Shown: positions 8,479 to 16,720 of the stretch, piece by piece | How the letters are laid out: every line of letters starts with the position of its first letter | Numbering within the stretch: position 1 is the stretch's first letter | DNA from: JBFLVQ01 sp040758525 | GTDB lineage: Bacteria; Acidobacteriota; Blastocatellia; Chloracidobacteriales; JADJPF01 | DNA: 48,817 nt | Reading direction: 5' to 3' | Assembly: GCA_040758525.1 (NCBI GenBank) | Contig: JBFLVQ010000002.1 | Coordinates: 1-48,817 of the forward strand | The notes under the pieces: model-generated | Database searches by the model: none | Seen by the model: the letters and a program-made list of their open reading frames with translations, nothing else | Told to the model about the DNA's origin: nothing | Program-made: the position numbers and the translations under genes

Positions 8479-10831
8479 GCAGGCTATCACCATTTTTGCT
8501 CACTGCCCCATTCTTGGCTGGTGCTTGTGTAGGTGTCTCAAATGATGAGCTTGATTCGCTGATTGGTAGCTCTACAATAAAGCGAGTGCCACAGGGCTGA
8601 TTATCCTCGAAACGGATCTTACCATTATGATCGGTGACAATATGGCTTACAATTGCCAGACCTAATCCAGTCCCACGTTTGCGTGTAGAGAAGTAAGGTT
8701 GAAAAAGTTTTTCTCGGTCACCTGGTGCGATACCATGGCCGCTATCGCTGACAGTAAGTTTTGCCAATTCACGATCACGCAGATATTCGGTGCTGACTGA
8801 TAAGCGCCGCTCGCTTGGGCTACCATTCATTGCTTCAACAGCATTGTCTATAAGATTGACAAGCGCACGTTTGATCTGCTCTTTATCTATATTTAATAGC
8901 GGTAGATCTTCTGAGAGACGAGTATCTATCTGCAGGTTTTCCAAGCGTTCATCATAGAGCTTGAGGGTTTCAACAACAACCTCATTGAGAGAAGCGAGGC
9001 CAGGTTGTGTCTGTGGTAGACGTGCAAAGCGTGAGAACTCTTCTACCATACGTTGCAGCGTACCTACCTCCTGTTTGATCGTGGCAGTACACTCCTCCAC
9101 CATCAAATTAAATTTTGTCTCTAGTGTACTACCTAGACGCTTAGTATTCTTAGCAATACGTTCGGCAGAAAGTTGTATAGGAGTAAGTGGATTCTTGATT
9201 TCATGCGCCATACGGCGTGCTACCTCGCTCCATACAGCACTACGCTGTGCTCGTATCAGTTCTGAGATATCTTCAATCATCATTACTGAACCACAAAAAG
9301 TACTATCGTTGTCACGTAGTGGTGTGATGGTCACAGCCGTGTGTAGTGGAGAGGGCTGACCATGAATCTGCATCTCGCGAGTAAGTTGACCTATACGACG
9401 GGCACGTCGTACCAATCGCAATATCTCAGCCTGATTGTCTGAGGGAAAAAGCTGATCGACTGGGGTACTTGCAGGCGGAATATCCTCACGACGTAGCATC
9501 GTCAGTGCTGCCTGATTAATGGTAGTAAGGCAATGGTCGCTATCAAGTGAGATGATACCGGTAGAGAGGCTATGTAGGATTGTTTCAATATAGCGACGGC
9601 GCTCTTCCAGTGCACGATTGGTTTCACGTAGTTGTTCTGCGGCAAGCTCTAGCGTATATCGGTTTGCGCTCAACTGTGAGGCCATCTGATTAAAAGATTG
9701 GATCAGGATAGCCAGTTCATCTTCTCCAGGACAACGCACACGAGTGTCGAAATCGCCACGCGCCACTGCTTGAGTGGCTTCGGCGAGTGCTTGTATTGGT
9801 ACAGTAATACCACGTGCAACATAGAGTGCAATCCAAGTGGCGGCAAAAATAAGTAGCAAGGTCATGGCGCCTAGCAGATATAGATTAGTAATCTTGATGC
9901 GTCGGGAATTGCGTGAGAGTGCATCACGGTCTTCAGCATGTTTAGCGATCTCTTGTAGTCGATCGGCAAGATTTTGAGGCAACTGTCGCACAGAATAGAT
10001 ACCACCTACTGGCTTTGCCGCTTGGAAGATAGGCAAGCCAACAACTAGGTAGATAGTTCGTTGATCAGGACCGCGTATAGAATGAGAATAAGCACGTCCA
10101 GCCGTGACATCTGCACGTGCTTCGGCCAACTCTGTCAGCATCTCAACCTTCTCGGCGCCGCTGCTAAAGATAATTCCAGTTTCACTAGTGATCTCTAAGA
10201 AGAGTAGTTGTTGATTATTATATTCACGTAACAATAGACGTTGATCTTCTTGTGTAAGGACTGGTGGCTCACTAGTGCGAGCGACTCGCCCACTCAATCC
10301 TGCTAACCGTCGTAGTGTACGGGTAGTCTTGGTAAGATCTTCTATTTCCCGATTAAGAAACTCCCTTTGGATATATTGGGCACTATTAAAGAAACTATTG
10401 GCAGGCGAGCTAAACCAGGTATCGAGACTGCTATTGAGTAGGCCATAAGCAAAGAAGAAGAGCAGTATTCCTGGCAGTAGCGAGATACCAATGGAAAAGA
10501 TCACCATTTTGGTTTTGAACTTTGAGCCCAGTCGTTGTTCTGCACGTTCACGATATAGTTTTAGCAGATTGCGTGTAAGCACTGCTAGCAGTACTAGTGA
10601 AGCAATAAAATTGAGTGAAGAGAGCGCATAGAGCAACAGTGTATCGCTAGGACGATTAGGGACGGGAATAAGCGGCTTGAAAGTGCCAAGCGAAACAGAG
10701 AGCGCAAGCAATGTGAAGGTCAAAATAGTAAGCAGAATCAGCCGATAGCGACGACTGCGGGGGCGCGCTATCAGTGACTCCTCAGACGCATGCCCGTCAT
10801 TTATGGAATCCGCACGCCTATGCTCTCCCAA
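8432..10831 (-). CDS. NtrY-type membrane sensor histidine kinase
   Basis: 799 residues from a TTG start. There are three N-terminal membrane segments (about 28-50, 65-86, 108-130), a long extracytoplasmic sensor domain, a fourth helix near 325-345, then HAMP, a PAS domain, a HisKA dimerisation domain with HEIKNPLTPIQLSAERI, and an HATPase with DSGHGIAPGD and TGLGLAIVSHI. The H-box and four-helix layout are typical of NtrY, the kinase of the NtrYX system linked to nitrogen or redox control. No NtrX-type response regulator is present in the window. The TTG start lies inside the upstream DUF4390 gene (31-bp overlap) with GGGAGG about 10 nt before it; no in-frame ATG or GTG is available nearby. 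The 3' end overlaps the flippase gene by 47 bp. Confidence 0.9.
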   Translation of the reverse strand: MGEHRRADSINDGHASEESLIARPRSRRYRLILLTILTFTLLALSVSLGTFKPLIPVPNRPSDTLLLYALSSLNFIASLVLLAVLTRNLLKLYRERAEQRLGSKFKTKMVIFSIGISLLPGILLFFFAYGLLNSSLDTWFSSPANSFFNSAQYIQREFLNREIEDLTKTTRTLRRLAGLSGRVARTSEPPVLTQEDQRLLLREYNNQQLLFLEITSETGIIFSSGAEKVEMLTELAEARADVTAGRAYSHSIRGPDQRTIYLVVGLPIFQAAKPVGGIYSVRQLPQNLADRLQEIAKHAEDRDALSRNSRRIKITNLYLLGAMTLLLIFAATWIALYVARGITVPIQALAEATQAVARGDFDTRVRCPGEDELAILIQSFNQMASQLSANRYTLELAAEQLRETNRALEERRRYIETILHSLSTGIISLDSDHCLTTINQAALTMLRREDIPPASTPVDQLFPSDNQAEILRLVRRARRIGQLTREMQIHGQPSPLHTAVTITPLRDNDSTFCGSVMMIEDISELIRAQRSAVWSEVARRMAHEIKNPLTPIQLSAERIAKNTKRLGSTLETKFNLMVEECTATIKQEVGTLQRMVEEFSRFARLPQTQPGLASLNEVVVETLKLYDERLENLQIDTRLSEDLPLLNIDKEQIKRALVNLIDNAVEAMNGSPSERRLSVSTEYLRDRELAKLTVSDSGHGIAPGDREKLFQPYFSTRKRGTGLGLAIVSHIVTDHNGKIRFEDNQPCGTRFIVELPISESSSSFETPTQAPAKNGAVSKNGDSLLNKRELENVNNPSRA

Positions 10832-11355
10832 GGTGTGTAGACCTCCCAGGGGACAATGTAAAAGATAAAATCCGACTTTAGGTGCGCACGCACCTGCAGC
10901 AGGTAATGTCCGCGTGGGGCAAGTCCAGAGCGTCCAATGACACGCAGATTATCTACTTCGGTAAGCCAGTGCTCAACATCATCAGGACGTGTAGTGATCT
11001 TGGTATCGACCATTTCACCATTAATATGACGCAACAAATGATACTGATGGGTAAGGGTATCAAGTTTAACAGAGTTGGTAATCTCCAGTTGAGCAAGTTT
11101 ATGATCGAACCAGAAACGCCGTTCCTCAATAAGCTGTACATCATAGTTGAAGCGGGTCTGCTCACCAGCATCGATCATACGCCACATTGTGATGTCCATT
11201 GCCCCACGCAATTGGTAAGAGACCAGCAACTCGCTATCTGTCAGTTTGGTTTTGATGTTATGTATAATACCGTCTGCCGCACTGTTGGTCGCCGTAATAC
11301 ATAGCAGTATGCAGACCAACAGGATGGCTGCCAAGCGCCACAAGTTTATGATCAC
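10801..11355 (-). CDS. DUF4390 domain protein
   Basis: 184 residues starting at GTG with a strong Shine-Dalgarno (GAAGGAGATATCCC). An N-terminal hydrophobic stretch (LAAILLVCILLCITATNSAA) gives a signal peptide, so the protein should be periplasmic. The remainder fits DUF4390: a beta-rich body with YDVQLIEERRFWFDHKLAQ and a PRGHYLLQVRAHLKSDFIFY end. In many Proteobacteria and Acidobacteria a DUF4390 gene directly precedes an ntrY-type kinase, as here, and the two overlap by 31 bp. It is therefore likely that the protein works with the sensor's periplasmic domain, but the biochemical role is unknown. Confidence 0.8.
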   Translation of the reverse strand: MIINLWRLAAILLVCILLCITATNSAADGIIHNIKTKLTDSELLVSYQLRGAMDITMWRMIDAGEQTRFNYDVQLIEERRFWFDHKLAQLEITNSVKLDTLTHQYHLLRHINGEMVDTKITTRPDDVEHWLTEVDNLRVIGRSGLAPRGHYLLQVRAHLKSDFIFYIVPWEVYTPWESIGVRIP

Positions 11356-11399
11356 GGGATATCTCCTTCAGCAGAACGCGATTTAGAGGCCCCATTGTA

Positions 11400-12224
11400 T
11401 CAGAAACTGCTTGGATGGCCAACGTGCGCAGGGAGTTGCTTTCCCTCCCTCTCCTCACAGCCTGACTGCCCAAAGTTATCGCTATTGTTGGCAAGCAGAC
11501 GGTTGATATATGAATTAAAGGCTGAACATAACTTGGCGCGGGTACGACGTATAGTAGACTCTATACTACTTACCTTAAGGCCAAAATCCTCAATAGCAGC
11601 GATCTGTTGAGGGCTGTAGCCATCTACCACGTGCAACTTAAAGATCCGTTTATCGCGCTCTTGATTAGCGCCCATCAGCACCTCGTCAAGTAATTGCGAT
11701 AATTGGCTTATGGTAATACTGGCAAGCAAGCCTGGTTCACAATTGGTGCTTAGATAGTTGTAAGTAAGCAACCAAGCGCCGGCTCTATGTGCATCAGATT
11801 CATCGAGTAGTTGTTCAGTAGAAACCATCTGTCCCTTACGCTTGTCGGCCTGCTGTCTACGGAAATGCTCAGCAACTATGTTCATAGCAATACGTGATAG
11901 GTAAGCAAAGAACGAATTCGCGGCTGTCCCCTTAAATTTACGTAGTGCCTGCTGATCGTCTTCAAGTAATTTCAAGTAGACTTCTTGAATTAGATCTGCG
12001 AGAGTCTCTTGCGCCGTGCCGTCTGCTTCACGCAGCCAAGCATGTCTTTTCCAAGCCTTCTTGATATAAATTTTGATATAACGATCAAAGCGTTGGTAGA
12101 ACTCTTGCCAGGCTGGATGGGTAGGCGAGTTGCTGCATAGCTTTACTACTTCGATATGGGTGAGCCCATTTAATGTTACTGTCTCTCGCATTAAACTCGA
12201 TTTCGCAGGCATCGGCTCATTCAT
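11400..12224 (-). CDS. ECF-like sigma-70 family RNA polymerase sigma factor
   Basis: 274 residues. Region 2 is seen at about 70-130 (DLIQEVYLKLLEDD then NSFFAYLSRIAMNIVAEHFR) and region 4 at about 205-245 (RDKRIFKLHVVDGYSPQQIA, then SSIESTIRRTRAKL). Region 3 is absent, as in ECF factors. About 30 residues after region 4 contain a CEEREG tail that matches nothing I recognise. The start has TTTAGGAGATAGTC before the ATG. No anti-sigma gene lies beside it; the divergent neighbour is the DUF2934 gene, and the 281-bp space between them holds two near-identical palindromes that could be regulatory. Confidence 0.85.
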   Translation of the reverse strand: MNEPMPAKSSLMRETVTLNGLTHIEVVKLCSNSPTHPAWQEFYQRFDRYIKIYIKKAWKRHAWLREADGTAQETLADLIQEVYLKLLEDDQQALRKFKGTAANSFFAYLSRIAMNIVAEHFRRQQADKRKGQMVSTEQLLDESDAHRAGAWLLTYNYLSTNCEPGLLASITISQLSQLLDEVLMGANQERDKRIFKLHVVDGYSPQQIAAIEDFGLKVSSIESTIRRTRAKLCSAFNSYINRLLANNSDNFGQSGCEEREGKQLPAHVGHPSSF

Positions 12225-12334
12225 GACTATCTCCTAAACGTAAGTTTGATTTCATTGGTATAACAGCTAAGGGCAAGGACTATGCCAGCGCATTGATCGA
12301 TGATTTTCCTACGATTTTGCCTTAGTAAGACTAC

Positions 12335-12368
12335 GACACTGTCATAAATGGCAGAGTGACACTGTCAT
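12335..12368. promoter_or_regulatory. Tandem palindromic operator-like sites
   Basis: GACACTGTCAT occurs at 12335-12345 and again at 12358-12368. The second copy with its preceding T gives a perfect palindrome TGACA-C-TGTCA; the first has C in place of that T. The copies are 23 bp apart, about two helical turns, so a dimer could bind both on the same face. They lie between the divergent sigma factor and DUF2934 genes, about 110 nt from the sigma factor start and 140 nt from the DUF2934 start. Confidence 0.4.
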
Positions 12369-12421
12369 CTTTGGCCTGCCAATTTTGTCAGCAGCGGATC
12401 TGTCTGTATCGGTGAGTTTAC

Positions 12422-12450
12422 TTTCCGGTCGCGCGGGCTTGTGATATAAC
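12422..12450 (+). promoter_or_regulatory. Possible extended -10 promoter for the DUF2934 gene
   Basis: TGATATAAC at 12442-12450 fits an extended -10 (TGn followed by TATAAC). A weak TTTCCG stands 17 bp upstream at 12422-12427. Transcription would start near 12457, about 50 nt before the ATG. Confidence 0.35.
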
Positions 12451-12505
12451 GTTCGACGTATTAGGGGTTAAATTAAAAGGGGTTGCTAAAGGAGGGAAGC
12501 TAATA

Positions 12506-12877
12506 ATGGATCTGCAAGAGATTCGCGAACGATTTCGTCTTGACGAATCTATGCGGGAGCGAATTGCTAGACGGGCTTTTGAGATCTATGCCAATCGTGG
12601 CTATATAGGGGGACGGGAGGCTGAAGATTGGCTGCAAGCGGAAAACGAACTATTTTCATCATACCTTGAAGACGAAAAACATCGCGAAGCAATGGAACAA
12701 GCTGCACTCGAGCCGCAGATTCCTCAAGAGGAACGTCTTTCGCCACCTGCGCCAACACCCAAAGATAGTACCAAAAAGCGTGCCCAAGGCAGTAAGACTC
12801 AAGGAGGCGCAACCAAGACGGCTAAGAAAAGCGCATCCAAGAAAGTCACTACTACGGAGCGTAAAAGTACCAGTTAA
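12506..12877 (+). CDS. DUF2934 domain protein with a lysine-rich tail
   Basis: 123 residues. Residues 18-50 (RERIARRAFEIYANRGYIGG then REAEDWLQAENEL) match DUF2934, a short helical domain frequent in Acidobacteria and Proteobacteria with no assigned biochemical role. Residues about 75-123 are low complexity, made mostly of Lys, Ser, Thr, Pro, Ala and Gln, with KKRAQGSK, KTAKKSASKK and TERKSTS. That tail is like histone H1 or AlgP-type C termini and suggests nucleic-acid contact. AGGAGG stands about 11 nt before the ATG. It is a single gene between divergent sigma-factor and convergent VWA genes; no clear terminator follows. Confidence 0.75.
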   Translation: MDLQEIRERFRLDESMRERIARRAFEIYANRGYIGGREAEDWLQAENELFSSYLEDEKHREAMEQAALEPQIPQEERLSPPAPTPKDSTKKRAQGSKTQGGATKTAKKSASKKVTTTERKSTS

Positions 12878-13006
12878 TTGAAAGTGGCGTGAGTAATTCA
12901 AATCCCAATCTTCAAAAAATTTGGCCCATCTCTTGCCCTTACTAGGCCATAATTTTGAGTTCTGGTAACAGCAGCTTGGCAGCCTTAACAAGACAATGCT
13001 AATGGA

Positions 13007-14053
13007 CTAATCTTTAGGTGCAATATAACCCTCCTTAGCATTGACTAACAGGCCTGGTCGAGTAAGTAGAACTTTGAGAGTGCGGAAGCCGCCATCTCGA
13101 CGATCATTGCTTGATATGTAAGTGATCAAATACTGGTTTTTCAGCTCTTCTGCGATCTGAACATAAGCATCTGTCAACTCTGCTGGTTTAATAGGGGAAA
13201 AGAGGCGGCCACCAGTCTTCTGGGTAAACTCTAGCATAGTCGCTTCAGCGGCTCGTAAATGACCAATAATCTCATCGACTTGGCCTTTCGTGCCAGCAAT
13301 ACGTCCTCCTAAACCGCCATATTCTCTTGTCAGTTTCTCAGCAATTGCACTTACTTTGCTGATTACATAAACGCTTGTGCCACTTCTCATAGTGGCCCAA
13401 TAAGCCTGTTCACGAGTGATCTTGCTCTGCGTGTCATCGCCATCAGTAAGTATGATCATCGCTTTGCGACCTTCTACTTGAGCCAATTTCTCTTCTCCGG
13501 CAAGGAATACTGCATCCCACAAGTGCGTGGCTTCACCAGGACGGTATCGCCAGTTAATAGCATGACGTAGATCATCGATATTTGAGGTCCAGTTTTGAAT
13601 TAGCTCTACTTTATCGGCAAACTGTATTATCGAAACCTTATCCTCTGGTCGTAGTTGTTCAACAAATTGAATTGCTGCCGCACGGATCTCTTTCATTTCG
13701 TTGAAGACACTTCCAGAAGCATCTAGTAGCAGCACTACATTGATTGGCAACTCACGCACATTGAAGCTAGTGATCTCTTGGCGTACATCATCTTCAGTAA
13801 CAATAAAGTCACGTTGAGAGAGATCCTTAGCAAGATGACCATACTGATTGCGCACTGTTACAGTAAGCAGCACCTCACTGGTCTTTACTCTTACAATAGG
13901 GTTATCTTCATTAGGCTTTTCTCCTATTGGTGGGCTAGCGCGACGGCCGCTTTGGGCCAATACTGATAGTGTGAGCAGCCCAGCAATAGTAATAAAAAGG
14001 AGTATAGGGAAAAGCTTAATTAGGTAATAGTGAGAAATAATGCGACGAATCAT
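13007..14053 (-). CDS. VWA domain protein (VWFA-related, acidobacterial type)
   Basis: About 348 residues from the ATG at 14053. An N-terminal hydrophobic segment (LFPILLFITIAGLLTLSVLA) acts as a signal peptide or anchor. Then comes VRVKTSEVLLTVTVRNQYG with LSQRDFIVTEDDVRQEITSF, the hallmark of the acidobacterial VWFA-related domain, and a von Willebrand A domain with an intact MIDAS: DASGSVF, a later Thr and ILTDGDDTQ. It is probably periplasmic or cell-surface and binds a partner protein through the metal site; the partner is unknown. A TTG at 14128 would add 25 residues ahead of the signal sequence, which is less natural, though neither start has a strong Shine-Dalgarno. Confidence 0.85.
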   Translation of the reverse strand: MIRRIISHYYLIKLFPILLFITIAGLLTLSVLAQSGRRASPPIGEKPNEDNPIVRVKTSEVLLTVTVRNQYGHLAKDLSQRDFIVTEDDVRQEITSFNVRELPINVVLLLDASGSVFNEMKEIRAAAIQFVEQLRPEDKVSIIQFADKVELIQNWTSNIDDLRHAINWRYRPGEATHLWDAVFLAGEEKLAQVEGRKAMIILTDGDDTQSKITREQAYWATMRSGTSVYVISKVSAIAEKLTREYGGLGGRIAGTKGQVDEIIGHLRAAEATMLEFTQKTGGRLFSPIKPAELTDAYVQIAEELKNQYLITYISSNDRRDGGFRTLKVLLTRPGLLVNAKEGYIAPKD

Positions 14054-14186
14054 AGGAGTAATATTAGACTGAAATTGCCACTGTGAAAATATCTGGGCGT
14101 ATTTGGTAGGACTATTTTGCCGGTACAACGTTGCCTATCAATCACACATCCACATATATGTATAATGGCTAAACGGAAAAATCTTT

Positions 14187-14216
14187 TTGCTGGTTGGTAG
14201 CTGGCAATGATATAGT
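14187..14216 (+). promoter_or_regulatory. Possible promoter of the transpeptidase gene
   Basis: TTGCTG (14187-14192) and TATAGT (14211-14216) are 18 bp apart, giving a leader of about 50 nt. The -10 lies inside the arms of an inverted repeat, TGGTAGC (14195-14201) and GCTACCA (14223-14229). A second candidate -10, TATAAT, is at 14161-14166 but has no good -35. Confidence 0.35.
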
Positions 14217-14272
14217 TTATTGGCTACCATCAGAAGCCAACACCTTTGAATTATTACTAAGGATTGAAAAAT

Positions 14273-15529
14273 ATGAAAAACCGTTTCGTTGCTATTCTGC
14301 TCGTCTCTGTGCTTTTATTGAGCGGGGCTTTTCTTGGGGCAGGCAGCAGTAATGCTTACGCGCGCCAGAAATCAAGTAAAACCAAAGCAAAGAGTAGTGC
14401 AAAGAAACGGTCCAAAGGGCGCACCATAAGAGCTAGCGCAAAGCGACGTGGCGGCAGCAAATGGACAGCACGACGAGTCGCTGCACGCCGTCGTGCCGCT
14501 GCCTACCGACGTATTGCTCTAGCCCGTGCCCGCGCCGTGGATCAGTCGCTCTTGCATACAGTCCAAAAACATATACTAGAAGATGATCCTACTGGGGAAG
14601 ATGAGGAGATGCGCAATGTTGCTATTGAGGCACTAGGCAGCAATCCTGGCACAGTAGTGATAATGGATCCAAATAATGGCCATATCTATAGTATCGTTAA
14701 TCAACAATGGGCAATAGGCAAACCTGTCAAGCCCTGTTCTACAATTAAATTAATCACATCGATTGCCGCGCTTACAGAAGGTATTGTTGATCCTGATGTG
14801 CCGCTAGAGATCAGTGGCGGCGCCGACATTAATATGATCGATGCATTGGCTCGTTCCAATAACGAGTATTTCCAGGAATTGGGCGAACAACTAGGTTTTG
14901 AACAGGTGATCAACTATGCTCGTGAATGGGGATTAGGAGAGTTGACAGGGATTAATATGGAAGGTGAAAGCCCTGGCTATGTCCCTACCTATAAAGCGCC
15001 TCGTGCTGTACCACGTATGTGTAGTCATGGTGATGATATTGGTATAACTGCAGTGCAATTAGCTGTGCTTACGGCAGCAATCGCTAATGGTGGTTACATC
15101 TATCAACCCCAGGTACTGCGCACCGAAGAAGATGTTAATAACTTTAAGCCGATCTTGGTGCGTAAGGTCGATATTGCTGAGAAGGATCGGGAGAAGATTA
15201 TTGAGGGTATGTTGGGAGCGGTTACCTATGGCACCGCCAAACGCTCGGCCGTTGCTACCCTCAATGTTGCTGGCAAGACAGGTAGTTGCAATGGGGCAGA
15301 ATCAAAGCTGGGACTATTTGCCTCTTTCAGCAGTCCTACTAATCCTGAGTTGGTAGTAGTAGTTATTTCCACAGGCTCTATTCAGCGTGGTTCACTAACT
15401 TCAATAATGGCTGGTGAAATCTATAGTAAACTCTCACATCGCTTTGGCAAGACCGAACGGCCTAGACGTGTCACGCCTGCATCAGAGCCGATCGAACCAT
15501 CACAAAATAGTTCTAACGTTAATCAATAA
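14273..15529 (+). CDS. Penicillin-binding-protein transpeptidase domain protein with a basic stalk
   Basis: 418 residues. The start is the ATG at 14273, nine nt after AAGGA; a TTG at 14264 would put the Shine-Dalgarno inside the gene. Residues 1-31 are a signal peptide or anchor ending SNAYA. Residues about 33-92 are extremely rich in Arg and Lys (SSAKKRSKGRTIR, SAKRRGGSK, ARRVAARRRAAAYRR). The transpeptidase fold follows, with STIK (active-site Ser, SxxK motif), SNN (SxN motif) and AGKTGS (KTG motif), so all three penicillin-binding motifs are intact. It probably cross-links or trims peptidoglycan in the periplasm, or binds beta-lactams. There is no dimerisation or glycosyltransferase domain, so it is smaller than class B PBPs. 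It overlaps the convergent comF gene by 11 bp. Confidence 0.85.
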   Translation: MKNRFVAILLVSVLLLSGAFLGAGSSNAYARQKSSKTKAKSSAKKRSKGRTIRASAKRRGGSKWTARRVAARRRAAAYRRIALARARAVDQSLLHTVQKHILEDDPTGEDEEMRNVAIEALGSNPGTVVIMDPNNGHIYSIVNQQWAIGKPVKPCSTIKLITSIAALTEGIVDPDVPLEISGGADINMIDALARSNNEYFQELGEQLGFEQVINYAREWGLGELTGINMEGESPGYVPTYKAPRAVPRMCSHGDDIGITAVQLAVLTAAIANGGYIYQPQVLRTEEDVNNFKPILVRKVDIAEKDREKIIEGMLGAVTYGTAKRSAVATLNVAGKTGSCNGAESKLGLFASFSSPTNPELVVVVISTGSIQRGSLTSIMAGEIYSKLSHRFGKTERPRRVTPASEPIEPSQNSSNVNQ

Positions 15530-16271
15530 AGGCAGCCGGATCGATCACACGCGCCAGCGTAAGTACACTTACGCTGGCAGCGCCAGCATTTAATAGTGTC
15601 TTAGCACAAGCTGAGAGTGTGCAACCGGTAGTAAAAAGATCGTCAATCAAAAGAATGCGTGTGCCTGCTATTAATCTGGGGCGCAGTACCTGGAAAGCAT
15701 CTACTACACTAGCACTACGATCTATTCTATCCATACCAGCACGGTGTTTAGCAGTTGGCTTGATGCGGACTAGACTATCACGATCGAGTGGGAGTTTAAC
15801 CTCTTGGGCAAGCGCGGCGGCAATTGTTTCTGCCTGATTAAAGCCTCTTTCTCGCAATCGCTGGCTATGTAGTGGTACAGGCAGGATCAATTCACTGGTA
15901 GGTAATTCGTCATCCTGCTGAAAAGTTATCTTCAACAACTCGATAAGCTGTGCGCAGATATAGGGACGATATTTAAGCTGTAAGATGATAGCACGTAGCG
16001 CGCCCTGGTAACGACCACAGGCACGTGCACGTGTGAAGGTCAAAGGACGACAACGACCACAGTCTAGCGGACGTGTTTGAGCAGAGATATATCGATAAGG
16101 ATAGCCACACCGTTGACACCCTTCTTGAGGCGAAAGCGGTACAACTTTATGCCAGCAGGTTTGGCAGACAATCCCATATGCATATGTCTCCACCAATTGG
16201 TTACAGATTCGGCAGGGGATAGGAAAGAGTGTGGCTAGAAGCGCTTCGCCTACCTGCTTGAGTAGCTGCAT
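15519..16271 (-). CDS. comF: ComF family phosphoribosyltransferase-like protein
   Basis: 250 residues. The N terminus has cysteine pairs of a zinc ribbon (CRICNQL, CQTCW, CQRCGYPY, CGRC). The C-terminal half is a type I phosphoribosyltransferase fold with ILPVPLHSQRLRERGFNQ and the PRPP-binding loop ILLIDDLFTTGCTLSACA. ComF proteins support DNA uptake and single-strand DNA handling during natural transformation. Here it is the last gene of the minus-strand housekeeping block, 23 nt after the dksA-like gene. Whether the cell is competent cannot be judged; a pilus-type ATPase is encoded further on. Confidence 0.9.
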   Translation of the reverse strand: MQLLKQVGEALLATLFPIPCRICNQLVETYAYGIVCQTCWHKVVPLSPQEGCQRCGYPYRYISAQTRPLDCGRCRPLTFTRARACGRYQGALRAIILQLKYRPYICAQLIELLKITFQQDDELPTSELILPVPLHSQRLRERGFNQAETIAAALAQEVKLPLDRDSLVRIKPTAKHRAGMDRIDRSASVVDAFQVLRPRLIAGTRILLIDDLFTTGCTLSACAKTLLNAGAASVSVLTLARVIDPAAFID

Positions 16272-16294
16272 TGATCTTTCCCATCTACCATTAA

Positions 16295-16663
16295 TTACTC
16301 TTCATTCTCTTCCAGTAGGCCACGCTCTTGCAGATCCTGACAAGTAATACAGTGACGCGCCCAAGGTACAGCTTCTAGCCGCTTGGGTTGCACCTCTTTA
16401 CTGCAATGCACGCACAGCCCATAAGTGCCTTCTTCAATCCTTAGCAAGGCTTCTTCGATCAGAGTAAGCACGAAGCGATCATTAGTGCTTTGGCTGAAAA
16501 GAAGCTCTTTAGTATAAGCATTCGAAGCCTTGTCAGCCGGATCTTGTGTCAGGTCGGTATCAGCCTCGCGCCCATAGTTCTCCGTTCTTTCAACAATACC
16601 GGTCAGGGCTGTGCGTCGCTCTAGGAGCTTCGTCTCGTAGTATTTGAGTTTCTTCTTGTCCAT
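16295..16663 (-). CDS. DksA/TraR-type zinc-finger protein
   Basis: 122 residues. The N-terminal half is a charged helical segment (KKLKYYETKLLERRTAL) and the C-terminal part carries the C4 zinc finger CVHCSKEVQPKRLEAVPWAR followed by CITCQ. DksA-like proteins insert into the RNA polymerase secondary channel and adjust rRNA and stress transcription with ppGpp. The acidic coiled-coil tip typical of true DksA is not obvious, so it could be a shorter family member. The ATG follows AGGAGAAGG. It sits between rlmH (57 nt) and comF (23 nt) in a ribosome-related operon, which fits a role in growth-rate control. Confidence 0.85.
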   Translation of the reverse strand: MDKKKLKYYETKLLERRTALTGIVERTENYGREADTDLTQDPADKASNAYTKELLFSQSTNDRFVLTLIEEALLRIEEGTYGLCVHCSKEVQPKRLEAVPWARHCITCQDLQERGLLEENEE

Positions 16664-16720
16664 ACACCTTCTCCTGACTTGGATAAAATTACCGCTGCAA
16701 AAAGCACAGCCAGTCCCTCA

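Noticed and set aside
10882..11304. 140-codon plus-strand ORF over the DUF4390 gene
   Set aside because: Opposite-strand DUF4390 frame has a strong Shine-Dalgarno, signal peptide and family match; this frame has none.
14131..14166. TTGCCT and TATAAT as a promoter pair before the transpeptidase gene
   Set aside because: The spacing is 24 bp, too long for a sigma-70 promoter; the TTGCTG/TATAGT pair at 14187-14216 is better spaced.
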